In this document: piece by piece, positions 17,438 through 26,216 of the stretch | Layout of the letters: each line of letters starts with the position of its first letter | Position numbering within the stretch: the stretch's first letter is position 1 | Source of the DNA: an uncultured Candidatus Melainabacteria bacterium | Lineage (GTDB): Bacteria; Cyanobacteriota; Vampirovibrionia; Gastranaerophilales; Gastranaerophilaceae | Assembly (NCBI GenBank): GCA_934754515.1 | Contig: CAKVIG010000011.1 | Location: forward strand, 9,825 to 73,824 | Length of the DNA: 64,000 bases | Reading direction: 5' to 3' | Translations under genes and position numbers: made by a program | Notes under the pieces: model-generated | Database searches by the model: none | Seen by the model: only the letters and a program-made list of their open reading frames with translations | Told to the model about the DNA's origin: nothing

Positions 17438-19450
17438 ATGAACATTCATACAACGCAAAATCTAATCTCCAAAGTGAGAAAACAATCAACCGACAATGTT
17501 ACTATCCCTGAGATTAGATTAAACTATTCAGAACAGATGCGAAAGCAGAACCTTTTAGACCAACCGGACTCGTTCGAGGGTAAGGTGTCTTTCAAGGGTA
17601 AAAAAGAAATTGTAAAGAAAATTGTAGATAATTCTAGAAAAGCGGCGGATAAAGAGACAAAAATGGATAAGTTTCTAAAAAGCCGCTTTTTTGATAAAGC
17701 ATTGAATATTATGAACCACGAAGTTCTTGTTCAAGCATTAATTTCAGCAGTTGTTTGCGTTGCAATGCGACCGCTAACGATTATGGCAATTCCTACAAAA
17801 AAGAGTAAGCAAGATAACATGTACGCATCTGCTCACTCTGTTTCATCAGGTCTTGTCGGTATTGCATCATCTTTATTAATTGCAACGCCATTTTCAAAAG
17901 GTATAAAATATGCTCAAAAAACTTATTTAAAAGATATGAGTGAAACTCTTTTAAAACGTAAGTATCCGAACTTGAATATTGACTCTATCTGGACAGATGC
18001 ATCAAAAAAAGTTAGAAAACCTGTTTCTGAATGGACAGATATTTTAGGTAATAAATTCTCTAAAGAATATAAAGATGTAATGAAAGTTGCACAACCAAAA
18101 CATATTTCAGAAATTTCAGAAGCTACATTAAAAGAATTAGGAGCCGATGTTGATGTAAATGCAATGAAAGGTAAACCTATCAGTGAATGGACTGACAGAA
18201 ACGGCAAAAAACTTCATTTCGAATTAAAAGATATGTTTATTGCAGTAAAAGAAGAAGGAATGGGTGGTTCATTAAAAGATAATAAGGATACTAACTTCTT
18301 CTCACTTGCTCATATTGATAAAGATTTCTTAAAAGAAGTTATGCCAAAACTTGATATAAATTCAATAGAAAAAGATGGCAAACGTTTACACACTGATATG
18401 TGGAAAAACGTAGACGGAACTCCTTTTAAACTTGATATGGATATAATCCATTTATCTTCTTATAGAGAAACTGCACACGCAACTCCTCTTTACACAGGTA
18501 AAAAGAGAGTTGAAACAAAAGGTGGAAGAACAACAGAAAAATATATTTCATATCAAAACAATGTAAAATTGGAAGATTCAACAAAAGCTCCGGAAAAAAT
18601 CGGTTCAGCAGTAGAACAAGACTATTTAAAGGCAGATAAAATAAATGGTATTAGTAATAAAACTTTCGGTTGGCTACCTGATATTCTTACAAGAATACCG
18701 GTTGCTGCAGGAACAATTTATCTAATTCCATTCATTTTGAAAAATGTATTCCATATAGAAAAGTCAAAAAAGCATGAAGAAAAACAAGATAATGCTATAA
18801 AAGCTGAGGTTAATAACAGTCATCAAAAGACAGAAAACAAACCTGCACAAGTAACTTTTAAAGGTAAAAAAGAAAGTGCTTTTGGTCGTTGGATAAGTGA
18901 ATTTTATGGAAAGCATTATGGAAAAAAAGTAATGAATTCTGAAAAAATTCAGAATGTTTCTGAAAAATTATCAAAAATCCCGGGTGAAATGACAGAACAC
19001 ATGGCAACCCTCGGTTCTATTTTGACTAGTGCAACTTATATGTACAAAACTTTAAATAATAAAGATTTGGATTCTGATAAGAGAAAAACATTAGCGGTAA
19101 ACCAAGGTCTATGTTGTGTAATTCCTACAATTGGAGCTTATACAGTAAGTAAATTATTGAGTAAGTTTAAGAAAAATGCAGAATACAAATATTGTGGTTT
19201 AAAAGAACAACAAATTGCCCTTGGTCAAATATCTAAGGAAGAAGCAAAAGAACTAAAGAAAACTTTTGGTGATAAGCTTAAGGGCTTTAATGCATTAACA
19301 AGTTTAATCACATTCACATTAATTTACAGATACATTACTCCGGTAGCAATAACTCCGATTGCAAACTGGATTGGTAGAAAACTTAATGGTGAAGATAAAA
19401 AAGATGAACAAAAAGTTGCAGAAAACCAAAATAAAAAAGTAGCAGCTTAA
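17438..19450 (+). CDS. Multi-spanning membrane protein with two FKGKKE motifs
   Basis: Unrecognised protein of ~670 residues. I place the start at ATG 17438 (MNIHTTQNLISK), since GGAA at 17428 is well spaced and other lineage proteins start M-x-I-x; TTG 17426 and ATG 17435 are alternatives. VSFKGKKEIVKK occurs at ~45-60 and an almost identical VTFKGKKESAFG at ~470. Hydrophobic segments near 100-120 (LISAVVCVAMRPLTIMA), 135-155, 425-445 (AAGTIYLIPFILKN), 560-580 and 620-650 suggest five or six membrane spans, with a large soluble domain at ~155-410 between the first two and the rest. The two motifs head two similar halves, so this may be an ancient duplication. Confidence 0.78.
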   Translation: MNIHTTQNLISKVRKQSTDNVTIPEIRLNYSEQMRKQNLLDQPDSFEGKVSFKGKKEIVKKIVDNSRKAADKETKMDKFLKSRFFDKALNIMNHEVLVQALISAVVCVAMRPLTIMAIPTKKSKQDNMYASAHSVSSGLVGIASSLLIATPFSKGIKYAQKTYLKDMSETLLKRKYPNLNIDSIWTDASKKVRKPVSEWTDILGNKFSKEYKDVMKVAQPKHISEISEATLKELGADVDVNAMKGKPISEWTDRNGKKLHFELKDMFIAVKEEGMGGSLKDNKDTNFFSLAHIDKDFLKEVMPKLDINSIEKDGKRLHTDMWKNVDGTPFKLDMDIIHLSSYRETAHATPLYTGKKRVETKGGRTTEKYISYQNNVKLEDSTKAPEKIGSAVEQDYLKADKINGISNKTFGWLPDILTRIPVAAGTIYLIPFILKNVFHIEKSKKHEEKQDNAIKAEVNNSHQKTENKPAQVTFKGKKESAFGRWISEFYGKHYGKKVMNSEKIQNVSEKLSKIPGEMTEHMATLGSILTSATYMYKTLNNKDLDSDKRKTLAVNQGLCCVIPTIGAYTVSKLLSKFKKNAEYKYCGLKEQQIALGQISKEEAKELKKTFGDKLKGFNALTSLITFTLIYRYITPVAITPIANWIGRKLNGEDKKDEQKVAENQNKKVAA

Positions 19451-19488
19451 GAAAATATCAAAATGCAAACCTAATGTGTACATACAAG

Positions 19489-19518
19489 ACAACCGCTTTA
19501 GTTTAAGGCGGTTGTTTT
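19489..19518 (+). terminator. Terminator after membrane protein
   Basis: ACAACCGC (19489-19496) pairs with GCGGTTGT (19508-19515), followed by TTTT. Confidence 0.75.
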
Positions 19519-19554
19519 GCATGAAATAAGAAAGTATTCTAAAAATATTTATTA

Positions 19555-19660
19555 AAAAGCTGGATTGTTACGGCTCTAACAAGCCTCACAATGACACATC
19601 GCCGGTAGTTTTATATCACGTCATTGCGAAGGCGATTAGCCTGAAGCAATCCAGCCTTTT
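19555..19660. repeat. GGATTGC...GCAATCC palindromic interspersed element, copy 1
   Basis: Long imperfect palindrome. The outer arms are AAAAAGCTGGATTG (19555-19568) and CAATCCAGCCTTTT (19647-19660); the inner arms are CACAATGAC and GTCATTGCGA. A related element lies at 39006-39103. No ORF or transposase inside; the form is that of a non-autonomous palindromic element. It fills most of the spacer before birA. Confidence 0.75.
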
Positions 19661-19726
19661 AGAAACTTTTGTTTTTTAGAGATAATTCAAAAATTTACAG
19701 TTTAAATTAATAAACCTTGTTTATTA

Positions 19727-19732
19727 TATAAT
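19727..19732 (+). promoter_or_regulatory. -10 element of birA, possible leaderless start
   Basis: TATAAT ends 7 bp before the birA ATG at 19740, so transcription would start at or next to the start codon. No Shine-Dalgarno is visible (ATTAATCCT precedes the ATG), and no convincing -35 was found. Confidence 0.45.
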
Positions 19733-19739
19733 TAATCCT

Positions 19740-20459
19740 ATGGAATTAATTTTTTTAGAAGAAGTTGAGTCAACTAATAAATATGCAAAAGAGCATATAA
19801 AAGATTATAACGACATGACTCTGATTTACACTGATAATCAGACAAACGGGCGCGGAAGATTAGATAGAAAATGGTCTTATGCCGGCAAAGATAATATCTA
19901 TGCAAGTTTAATTCTTAAACCGTATGATGAGATGAAAGAAATTTATTCGAATTTAACACAATTTTTGTGTTTAATGCTTGCCCAAACATTCGAAGAATAC
20001 GGCGTTACACCGACTATAAAATGGCCAAATGATATTCAAATAAAAGGGAAAAAAATATCGGGAATTTTAGCCGAAGGTGTTATAGAAAACGGTAAACTTG
20101 AAGGCTTGGTTTTAGGTTTCGGAGTAAATTTGAATACAAAGATAGATTTTTTATCCAATATCAATCAGCCTGCAACATCTTTGAATATTGAAACAGGGAA
20201 ATTTATAGATAGAAAAATTTTCTTAAAAAAACTGTTAGAAAAATTTTGTTTGTTATATGATTGTTTTATTGAGAATGGGTTTTTATTGATTAAAAATGAT
20301 TATGAAAAGAGAGCCGGATTTCTCAACAAAGAGATTACTGTAAAAGTTTTTGATAAACAAATCAGTGGAATTGCTGAAGGTATAACTGATACAGGAGCTT
20401 TAATTTTAAGAGATAGAGATAATAATTTACATACACTTTTAATAGGAGATATTTTATGA
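19740..20459 (+). CDS. birA: Biotin--[carboxyl carrier protein] ligase
   Basis: 239 residues, with only the catalytic and C-terminal domains and no N-terminal DNA-binding domain, so not a BirA repressor. Motifs: STNKYAKEH at the start, QTNGRGRLDRKWSYAGKD (biotinyl-AMP loop), KWPNDIQIKGKKISGILAEG with the active-site Lys, and LGFGVNLNT. It transfers biotin to a carrier Lys; the evident target is Lys567 of the decarboxylase alpha subunit two genes downstream. The stop overlaps the next start (ATGA), so ligase and pump are co-expressed. Confidence 0.95.
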   Translation: MELIFLEEVESTNKYAKEHIKDYNDMTLIYTDNQTNGRGRLDRKWSYAGKDNIYASLILKPYDEMKEIYSNLTQFLCLMLAQTFEEYGVTPTIKWPNDIQIKGKKISGILAEGVIENGKLEGLVLGFGVNLNTKIDFLSNINQPATSLNIETGKFIDRKIFLKKLLEKFCLLYDCFIENGFLLIKNDYEKRAGFLNKEITVKVFDKQISGIAEGITDTGALILRDRDNNLHTLLIGDIL

Positions 20460-20698
20460 ACGTAGTAGAAATTTTCAATGAAGGGCTTGCTGTAATGTGC
20501 GTAGGCATGGGTACAGTATTCATCTTCTTGTGCATCTTGATTTTTGCCATGAATTGCATGTCAAAAGTTGTTGCAAAATTAAATACAATTTGGCCGGAAC
20601 CTGTTCCACAAGTTGCAGGCGGAGCTAAGAAAAAAGTTGCAAAAGGCGATGATTCAGAAATCGCAGCTGCTATTGTTGCAGCAATGTTTAAAAGATAA
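20456..20698 (+). CDS. oadG: Sodium-pump decarboxylase gamma subunit (OadG-like)
   Basis: 80 residues with one N-terminal transmembrane helix (~12-33, LAVMCVGMGTVFIFLCILIF) and a hydrophilic tail, the layout of OadG, which holds the alpha subunit on the membrane beta subunit. The tail ends with a Pro/Lys-rich stretch and EIAAAIVAAMFKR, typical of gamma subunits. It overlaps birA by 4 bp and lies 29 bp before the alpha gene. Confidence 0.9.
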   Translation: MNVVEIFNEGLAVMCVGMGTVFIFLCILIFAMNCMSKVVAKLNTIWPEPVPQVAGGAKKKVAKGDDSEIAAAIVAAMFKR

Positions 20699-20727
20699 AT
20701 TTTATAAAAATAAGAAAGGGTATAAAA

Positions 20728-22533
20728 ATGACAAAATTAATTAAGGTTATGGATACGTCATTCCGTGACGGTTTCCAATCAATTTACGGGGCAAAAGTTC
20801 TTGTAGATGATTTTATTCCTGCTTTGCAATCAGCTGTAAGCGCAGGGCTAAAACACTTTGAAACAGCAGGTGGCGCAAGATTCCAAGCTCCAATATTTTT
20901 CTGTAATGAAAATGCTTTTGAAACAATGGATAAAATCAGAGCTGCAGTTGGACCAGACATCAAATTACAATCTTTAGCAAGAGGCGTAAACGTTGTTGGT
21001 CTTAACTCTCAACCTCGTGATATTATCGACTTACACGCAAAAATGTTTGCTAAACACGGTGTTAACGTAGTTAGAAACTTCGATGCATTGAACGATGTAA
21101 ACAACTTGGTTGATTCTGCAAACTCTATTAAAAAATACGGTATGCAACACGAAGTTACAATCACTATGATGGAACTTCCTTACGGTTGCGAAGGCGCACA
21201 TGACGTTGCTTTCTATGAAAGAGTTTTGAGAAATATCTTAGATTCAGGCTTACCATTTGACAGCTTGGCATTCAAAGATGCATCAGGTACATCTCACCCT
21301 AGAAAAGTTTACGAAACAGTTAAAATGGCTCGTGAATTGTTAGGTCAAGATGCACATATCAGATTCCACTCTCACGAAACAGCAGGTACTGGTTTAGCTG
21401 CTTACTTAGCTGCTCTTGATGGTGGTGCTGACGGTATTGATTTGGCTATGAAACCTGTTTCAGGCGGTACTGGTCAACCTGATATTATTTCAATGTGGCA
21501 CGCTCTTCGTGGTACTGAATATGATTTAGGCTTAGATATTAAGAAAATCATGGAAACAGAAGAAATTTTCAAAGAATGCATGAAAGATTATCCAATCTCT
21601 CCAATTTCTTTGGCAGTTAACCCAATTCTTATTCAAGCTCCACTTCCTGGTGGTGCAACAGCTACAACTGTTAACCAATTAAAAGATATGGGTATGTTAG
21701 ACAAGTTCCCTAAACTAATTGCTAACATGAAAGAAGTTGTTGAAAGAGGCGGTTTTGCTACATCTGTAACTCCTGTTTCTCAATTCTATGCTCAACAATC
21801 ATTCTTGAACGCAATTACTCCTGAACCATGGCAACAAGCTAACCCAGGTTACGCAAAAATGCTTCTTGGTTACTTCGGTAAAACTCCATGTGAACCTGAT
21901 CCTGAATTGGTTAAATGGGCTCAAGAAAAAGTTGGTATGGAACCTACAACAGAAAAAGTTGTTGATATTAATGAAAAAGACCCTGAAAAAGGTATTGAAG
22001 CAGCTAAGAAAAGACTTGAAGAAGCAGGACTTCCTACAACAGATGAAAACATCTTTATTTCTGCAGCTTGCAAAGATGGTAATGTAGATAAAGGTATTGA
22101 ATTCTTGCTAGGTAAAGGTCAAGTTTCTGTTAATAAAACTGCTAATAAAGAAGCTGCACCTGCTGCTCAAGCATCTTCAAACGGTGAATACACAGTTAAG
22201 GTTAACGGTAAAAACTACGCAGTTAAACTTGAAGGTGATAAAGCAACTGTTAACGGCAAAGCTTATGACATTAATGTAAAAGCAGGTATTGAACAAAAAG
22301 CATCTGCAGGTTCCGCTGATGGTGAAGAAGTCAAAGCAGCTTTACCTGGTAACGTATTAAGATTAGAAGTTGAAGAAGGTGATGAAGTAGCTGAAGGCGA
22401 TGTATTATTGGTTGTTGAAGCTATGAAGATGGAAACTGAAGTTAAATCACCAAAAGCAGGTACTGTTCAAGCTATCGAAGTTGCTCAAGGTGATAAAATT
22501 ATTACCGGTCAAACATTGGTAGTTATCGGTTAG
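20728..22533 (+). CDS. oadA: Biotin-dependent decarboxylase alpha subunit (oxaloacetate decarboxylase type)
   Basis: 601 residues. The N-terminal carboxyltransferase barrel (~1-300) has DTSFRDGFQSI (most members read DAHQS), Lys183 in FKDASG (the carbamylated Lys of the family) and metal ligands His214 and His216 in RFHSHETAG. A conserved PycB/OadA domain follows to ~460. After an Ala/Lys linker, the C-terminus (~490-601) is a biotin carrier domain with Lys567 in VVEAMKMETE. With beta and gamma subunits adjacent, it should couple decarboxylation to sodium export. Oxaloacetate is the likely substrate by family; the altered first motif leaves some doubt. Confidence 0.93.
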   Translation: MTKLIKVMDTSFRDGFQSIYGAKVLVDDFIPALQSAVSAGLKHFETAGGARFQAPIFFCNENAFETMDKIRAAVGPDIKLQSLARGVNVVGLNSQPRDIIDLHAKMFAKHGVNVVRNFDALNDVNNLVDSANSIKKYGMQHEVTITMMELPYGCEGAHDVAFYERVLRNILDSGLPFDSLAFKDASGTSHPRKVYETVKMARELLGQDAHIRFHSHETAGTGLAAYLAALDGGADGIDLAMKPVSGGTGQPDIISMWHALRGTEYDLGLDIKKIMETEEIFKECMKDYPISPISLAVNPILIQAPLPGGATATTVNQLKDMGMLDKFPKLIANMKEVVERGGFATSVTPVSQFYAQQSFLNAITPEPWQQANPGYAKMLLGYFGKTPCEPDPELVKWAQEKVGMEPTTEKVVDINEKDPEKGIEAAKKRLEEAGLPTTDENIFISAACKDGNVDKGIEFLLGKGQVSVNKTANKEAAPAAQASSNGEYTVKVNGKNYAVKLEGDKATVNGKAYDINVKAGIEQKASAGSADGEEVKAALPGNVLRLEVEEGDEVAEGDVLLVVEAMKMETEVKSPKAGTVQAIEVAQGDKIITGQTLVVIG

Positions 22534-22552
22534 TTAGGAAAGGACGTTAGAA

Positions 22553-23722
22553 ATGGCGATTAGTATTCAAGATGGTTTAATAAACCTTTGGAATTCAACA
22601 GGTATCGTGAACTTCGTTCTTCCTGCTGATCCAACAATTCAAAATAGTGTAGAACAATTCTTACACATGTACGGACAAATATTAATGGTATTCATTTGTT
22701 TATTCCTACTTTGGTTAGGTATCAAAAAGCAATTTGAACCATTACTACTTGTTCCTATCGCATTCGGAGGTTTGATTGCAAACTTCCCTTGCGACCACGG
22801 TTTTCAACAATTCGTTTATAAAGTAGGTATTGACCCTGCTATCGGTATTTTCCCATTGATTATTTTCATGGGTGTAGGTGCAATGACAGACTTCGGTCCA
22901 TTGATAGCAAACCCTAAAACAGCATTATTAGGTGGTGCTGCTCAGTTTGGTATCTTTGGTGCATTATTCTTAGCATTGTTCTTAGGTTTCTCATTACCTG
23001 AAGCTGGTTCAATCGGTATCATTGGTGGTGCTGACGGTCCTACTTCAATTTTCGTAACTTCAAGATTAGCTCCTGATTTATTAGGTGCAATTGCAGTTGC
23101 AGCATACTCTTACATGGCTTTAGTTCCGTTGATTCAACCTCCGATAATGAAGTTATTGACAACTGAAGCTGAAAGAAAAATTCAAATGACACAGTTAAGA
23201 GAAGTATCTAAGAGAGAAAAAATCACTTTCCCTCTAGTAGTTCTTATTCTTTGTGCAATCTTCTTACCTGATGCTTGTCCTTTGGTTGGTATGTTGACAT
23301 TCGGTAACTTATGTAAAGAATGTGGTGTTGTTGAAAGATTATCAGACACAATGCAAAACGCTTTAATCAACATAGTTACAATTTTCTTAGGTTTGGCTGT
23401 TGGTTTAAAACTACAATATGACCACTTCCTAACTTTAGAAACATTAAAAATCTTAGTTTTAGGTATCATTGCATTCTCAGTTGCAACTGCAGCAGGTGTA
23501 TTGATGGCTAAATTAATGAACTTATTCTCAAAAACAAAAATCAACCCACTTATTGGTTCAGCAGGTGTTTCTGCAGTTCCAATGGCAGCTCGTGTATCAA
23601 ACAAGGTTGGTCTTGAAGCTAACCCTCAAAACTTCTTGTTAATGCACGCAATGGGTCCTAACGTTGCAGGTGTTATCGGTTCTGCTGTTGCAGCAGGTGT
23701 TCTTTTAGCACTTTGCCACTAA
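22553..23722 (+). CDS. oadB: Sodium ion-translocating decarboxylase beta subunit
   Basis: 389-residue, very hydrophobic protein of about nine to eleven membrane spans. It carries the beta-subunit signature GGADGPTSIFVTSRLAP, whose Asp is essential for decarboxylation and sodium binding in Klebsiella OadB. SAGVSAVPMAARVSNKVG and HAMGPNVAGVIGSAVAAG near the C-terminus are also conserved. It is the membrane channel of the pump, decarboxylating carboxybiotin while moving sodium out. Last gene of birA-gamma-alpha-beta, followed by a strong terminator. Confidence 0.96.
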   Translation: MAISIQDGLINLWNSTGIVNFVLPADPTIQNSVEQFLHMYGQILMVFICLFLLWLGIKKQFEPLLLVPIAFGGLIANFPCDHGFQQFVYKVGIDPAIGIFPLIIFMGVGAMTDFGPLIANPKTALLGGAAQFGIFGALFLALFLGFSLPEAGSIGIIGGADGPTSIFVTSRLAPDLLGAIAVAAYSYMALVPLIQPPIMKLLTTEAERKIQMTQLREVSKREKITFPLVVLILCAIFLPDACPLVGMLTFGNLCKECGVVERLSDTMQNALINIVTIFLGLAVGLKLQYDHFLTLETLKILVLGIIAFSVATAAGVLMAKLMNLFSKTKINPLIGSAGVSAVPMAARVSNKVGLEANPQNFLLMHAMGPNVAGVIGSAVAAGVLLALCH

Positions 23723-23757
23723 GAATAATACAGGCATTGCCTGTACTTCAAAATATT

Positions 23758-23790
23758 AATAAAGGCGCGAACGAAGTTCGCGCCTTTATT
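23758..23790 (+). terminator. Terminator of decarboxylase operon
   Basis: A perfect 15-bp stem (23758-23772 with 23776-23790) with a GAA loop, GC-rich in the middle and ending in TTTATT. Confidence 0.9.
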
Positions 23791-23968
23791 GTTTGCAAAA
23801 TTATAGTAATAAACAAAGAATCTTACTATTACAATGGGTAGAGATATAGCGGATAAAAAATACAATATTCTGACAAATTAATAATCAACTAAATGCTCAA
23901 ATTACAAGACAAAAGTTTGCTATACTTAAATTAGCAATAACGGAATCTTTTTAATCTGTAATTATAAT

Positions 23969-24700
23969 TTACAAATAAAATACCAAATTAATTAAGAAAT
24001 CAGCCATTAACATATAAACAGTAGACAAAACAGCAGCTTTTGTTGTTGACTCACCTACGTCTTTCGCTCCGCCCTTTGTATTGTACCCTTGAGTTGCACA
24101 AACTAAGGCTATTAAAATACCAAATATTAAACCTTTTAATAAACTTATATAAATATCTCTTGTGCTTAACCATAACCAAACAGAGGTTATGTATCTTGAT
24201 GGATGTAAATGTATTGTAGCATTAGAAACTAATAAACCACCGGAAATACCAACAACTTCTGCAATCAAAACAACCATAGGTACTGTTATAGCGGCGGCCA
24301 AAATTCTTGGAGCAAAGTAGTATCCTACAGGATCTACTTTTAAAGTTTTTATAGCATCAACTTGAGAAGTTACTTGCATGTTAGCGATTTCGGCAGATAT
24401 TGCAGTACCTGCTCTCGCACCGATTGCTAAAGCTACAAACCCGGGAGCGATTTCTCTAATCATAACAACGGCAATTGAACCGCCAACATAAGCTTCAGCT
24501 CCAGACATCAAGAATTGTTTTGATACTTGAATTGCAATAACAGCAGCTGAAACAAAAGCAATAACTAATGATATAACAAGTGAATCATAACTTATAGATG
24601 CTGCTTGCGTAATTACATGAGTTATTCTTGAACGTCCTGTTACAAGATAAACAATACTTCTATAAAGATTTTCTACACAATTACCAAAAAATTTAATCAT
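23969..24700 (-). CDS. mlaE: MlaE/Ycf63-family ABC transporter permease
   Basis: 243 residues, about five membrane spans. Family features: FLMSGAEAYVGGSIAVVMIREIAPGF (split here), ALAIGARAGTAISAEIANMQ, DAIKTLKVDPVGYYFAPR and ATQGYNTKGGAKDVGESTT. It is the permease of an MCE-type lipid transport system that moves phospholipid across the envelope; plastids and cyanobacteria have a related protein (Ycf63). The ATPase (MlaF) and MCE (MlaD) partners are not in the window. Single gene, divergent from enolase. The 246-bp spacer on its 3' side holds only the decarboxylase terminator and AT-rich sequence. Confidence 0.92.
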   Translation of the reverse strand: MIKFFGNCVENLYRSIVYLVTGRSRITHVITQAASISYDSLVISLVIAFVSAAVIAIQVSKQFLMSGAEAYVGGSIAVVMIREIAPGFVALAIGARAGTAISAEIANMQVTSQVDAIKTLKVDPVGYYFAPRILAAAITVPMVVLIAEVVGISGGLLVSNATIHLHPSRYITSVWLWLSTRDIYISLLKGLIFGILIALVCATQGYNTKGGAKDVGESTTKAAVLSTVYMLMADFLINLVFYL

Positions 24701-24744
24701 AGATTTATCTTACTACAATTTGTAATGTTTCACAAATAAAAAAC

Positions 24745-24775
24745 TTTACCCGACTGTTGAATAGTTCTATATAAT
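24745..24775 (+). promoter_or_regulatory. Promoter of eno
   Basis: TTTACC (24745-24750), 17 bp, TATATAAT (24768-24775), 38 bp before the eno ATG. Confidence 0.5.
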
Positions 24776-24812
24776 ATTTTTTTCTAATCTTATAAAAAAG
24801 AGAGGAGTAATT

Positions 24813-26120
24813 ATGTGCGAAATTGATGATATCAAAGCAAGACAGATTCTGGATTCCAGAGGAAATCCAACTGTTGAAGTTGATGTTAAACTTATTGATG
24901 GAGCTTATGGTAGAGCTTCTGTTCCGTCAGGTGCTTCAATCGGAATTTATGAAGCAAAAGAACTTAGAGATAATATTAAAACGGATTATTTAGGCAAAAG
25001 TGTTTTAAAAGCCATCGATAATATTAATTCTACTATTACTCCGAATCTTTTAGGAGAAGATGCTACTGACCAGCAATTAATAGATAACCTTATGCTCGAA
25101 ATGGACGGCAGTTTTAATAAATCGACTTTAGGCGCAAATGCAATTCTTGCCGTATCACTTGCTTGTGCAAGAGCAGCTGCAGATTATTATGAATTACCGC
25201 TTTACAAATATTTAGGCGGAATTGTCGGACGAACTCTACCCACACCAATGATGAATATTTTAAATGGCGGAGCACATGCCAATAATAATCTTGATATACA
25301 AGAATTTATGATTGCTCCTGTCGGTATTTCAAGCTATTCTGACGCATTAAAAGCAGGTTCAGAAATTTTTCACACACTCAAACGCATTTTATGCGAAAAA
25401 GGACTTTCAACAACAGTGGGTGATGAAGGCGGTTTTGCTCCTAATTTGAGTTCAACAAGAGAGGCAATTGAAACTATAATACTCGCGATAGAAAAAGCAG
25501 GATATAACACCAATAATATAAAACTTTGTCTTGATGTTGCAGCATCTGAACTCTATGAAGAAGGCGAATGCTCAAATGGAGTTTGTTCTTTAAGCAGATA
25601 TTTTTTGAAGGGTGAAAATCGCAAATTAACTTCAGAAGATATGGTAGTATATTTGGAAGAATTAGTTAGAGATTATCCGATAATTTCTATAGAAGACGGT
25701 TTGGCGCAAGACGACTGGCTTGGCTGGCAAAATTTAACCGAAAAATTGGGTAAAAAATGCCAATTAGTTGGTGATGATTTATTTGTAACAAATACTTCCC
25801 GCTTAAAAGAAGGTGTTGAAAAGCATGTGGCAAATTCAATATTGATTAAACCAAACCAAATAGGAACATTAACAGAAACTTTAGATGCAATATATATGGC
25901 GCAGAAAAATGGTTATACAGCAGTAGTTTCTCACCGTTCGGGAGAAACAGAGGATAGTTTTATAGCAGATTTAGCAGTTGCAACAAATTGCGGACTAATA
26001 AAGACAGGTTCTGTTTCAAGAACTGACAGGCTGGCAAAATATAACCAACTTTTAAGAATTGAAGAAGAACTTGGTGCAAGTGCAAAATATCTGGGAGAAA
26101 AAGCATTTGCCGTTTCTTAA
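24813..26120 (+). CDS. eno: Enolase
   Basis: 435 residues, full length. It converts 2-phosphoglycerate to phosphoenolpyruvate. Motifs: ILDSRGNPTVEVDVKL, SVPSGASIGIYEAKELRD, LNGGAHANNNLDIQEFMI, TTVGDEGGFAPNLSS, ISIEDGLAQDDW, LVGDDLFVTN, SILIKPNQIGTLTET and the signature SHRSGETEDSFIADLAV. GAGGAG ribosome site at 24802 and a terminator just after. Confidence 0.98.
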   Translation: MCEIDDIKARQILDSRGNPTVEVDVKLIDGAYGRASVPSGASIGIYEAKELRDNIKTDYLGKSVLKAIDNINSTITPNLLGEDATDQQLIDNLMLEMDGSFNKSTLGANAILAVSLACARAAADYYELPLYKYLGGIVGRTLPTPMMNILNGGAHANNNLDIQEFMIAPVGISSYSDALKAGSEIFHTLKRILCEKGLSTTVGDEGGFAPNLSSTREAIETIILAIEKAGYNTNNIKLCLDVAASELYEEGECSNGVCSLSRYFLKGENRKLTSEDMVVYLEELVRDYPIISIEDGLAQDDWLGWQNLTEKLGKKCQLVGDDLFVTNTSRLKEGVEKHVANSILIKPNQIGTLTETLDAIYMAQKNGYTAVVSHRSGETEDSFIADLAVATNCGLIKTGSVSRTDRLAKYNQLLRIEEELGASAKYLGEKAFAVS

Positions 26121-26128
26121 ATATTATT

Positions 26129-26158
26129 AAAGGTGCGTTTTTTTATGCACCTTTTTTG
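26129..26158 (+). terminator. Terminator of eno
   Basis: AAAGGTGC (26129-26136) pairs with GCACCTTT (26147-26154), continuing as a T-run to 26157. Confidence 0.85.
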
Positions 26159-26184
26159 TTGGTAGTTCGCAATTAATCTTGAAG

Positions 26185-26193
26185 TGTTATAAT
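26185..26193 (+). promoter_or_regulatory. Extended -10 promoter of ilvC
   Basis: TGTTATAAT (TG-N-TATAAT) 23 bp before the ATG; no clear -35. An AAGGAGGG ribosome site follows at 26205. The same extended -10 type precedes ssb, glmU and the genes at 37277/37326 and 45322. Confidence 0.55.
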
Positions 26194-26216
26194 AACCATG
26201 TTTTAAGGAGGGTTTT

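Noticed and set aside
23791..23968. Small gene in the oadB-mlaE spacer
   Set aside because: Only AT-rich sequence with no ORF and ribosome site was seen.
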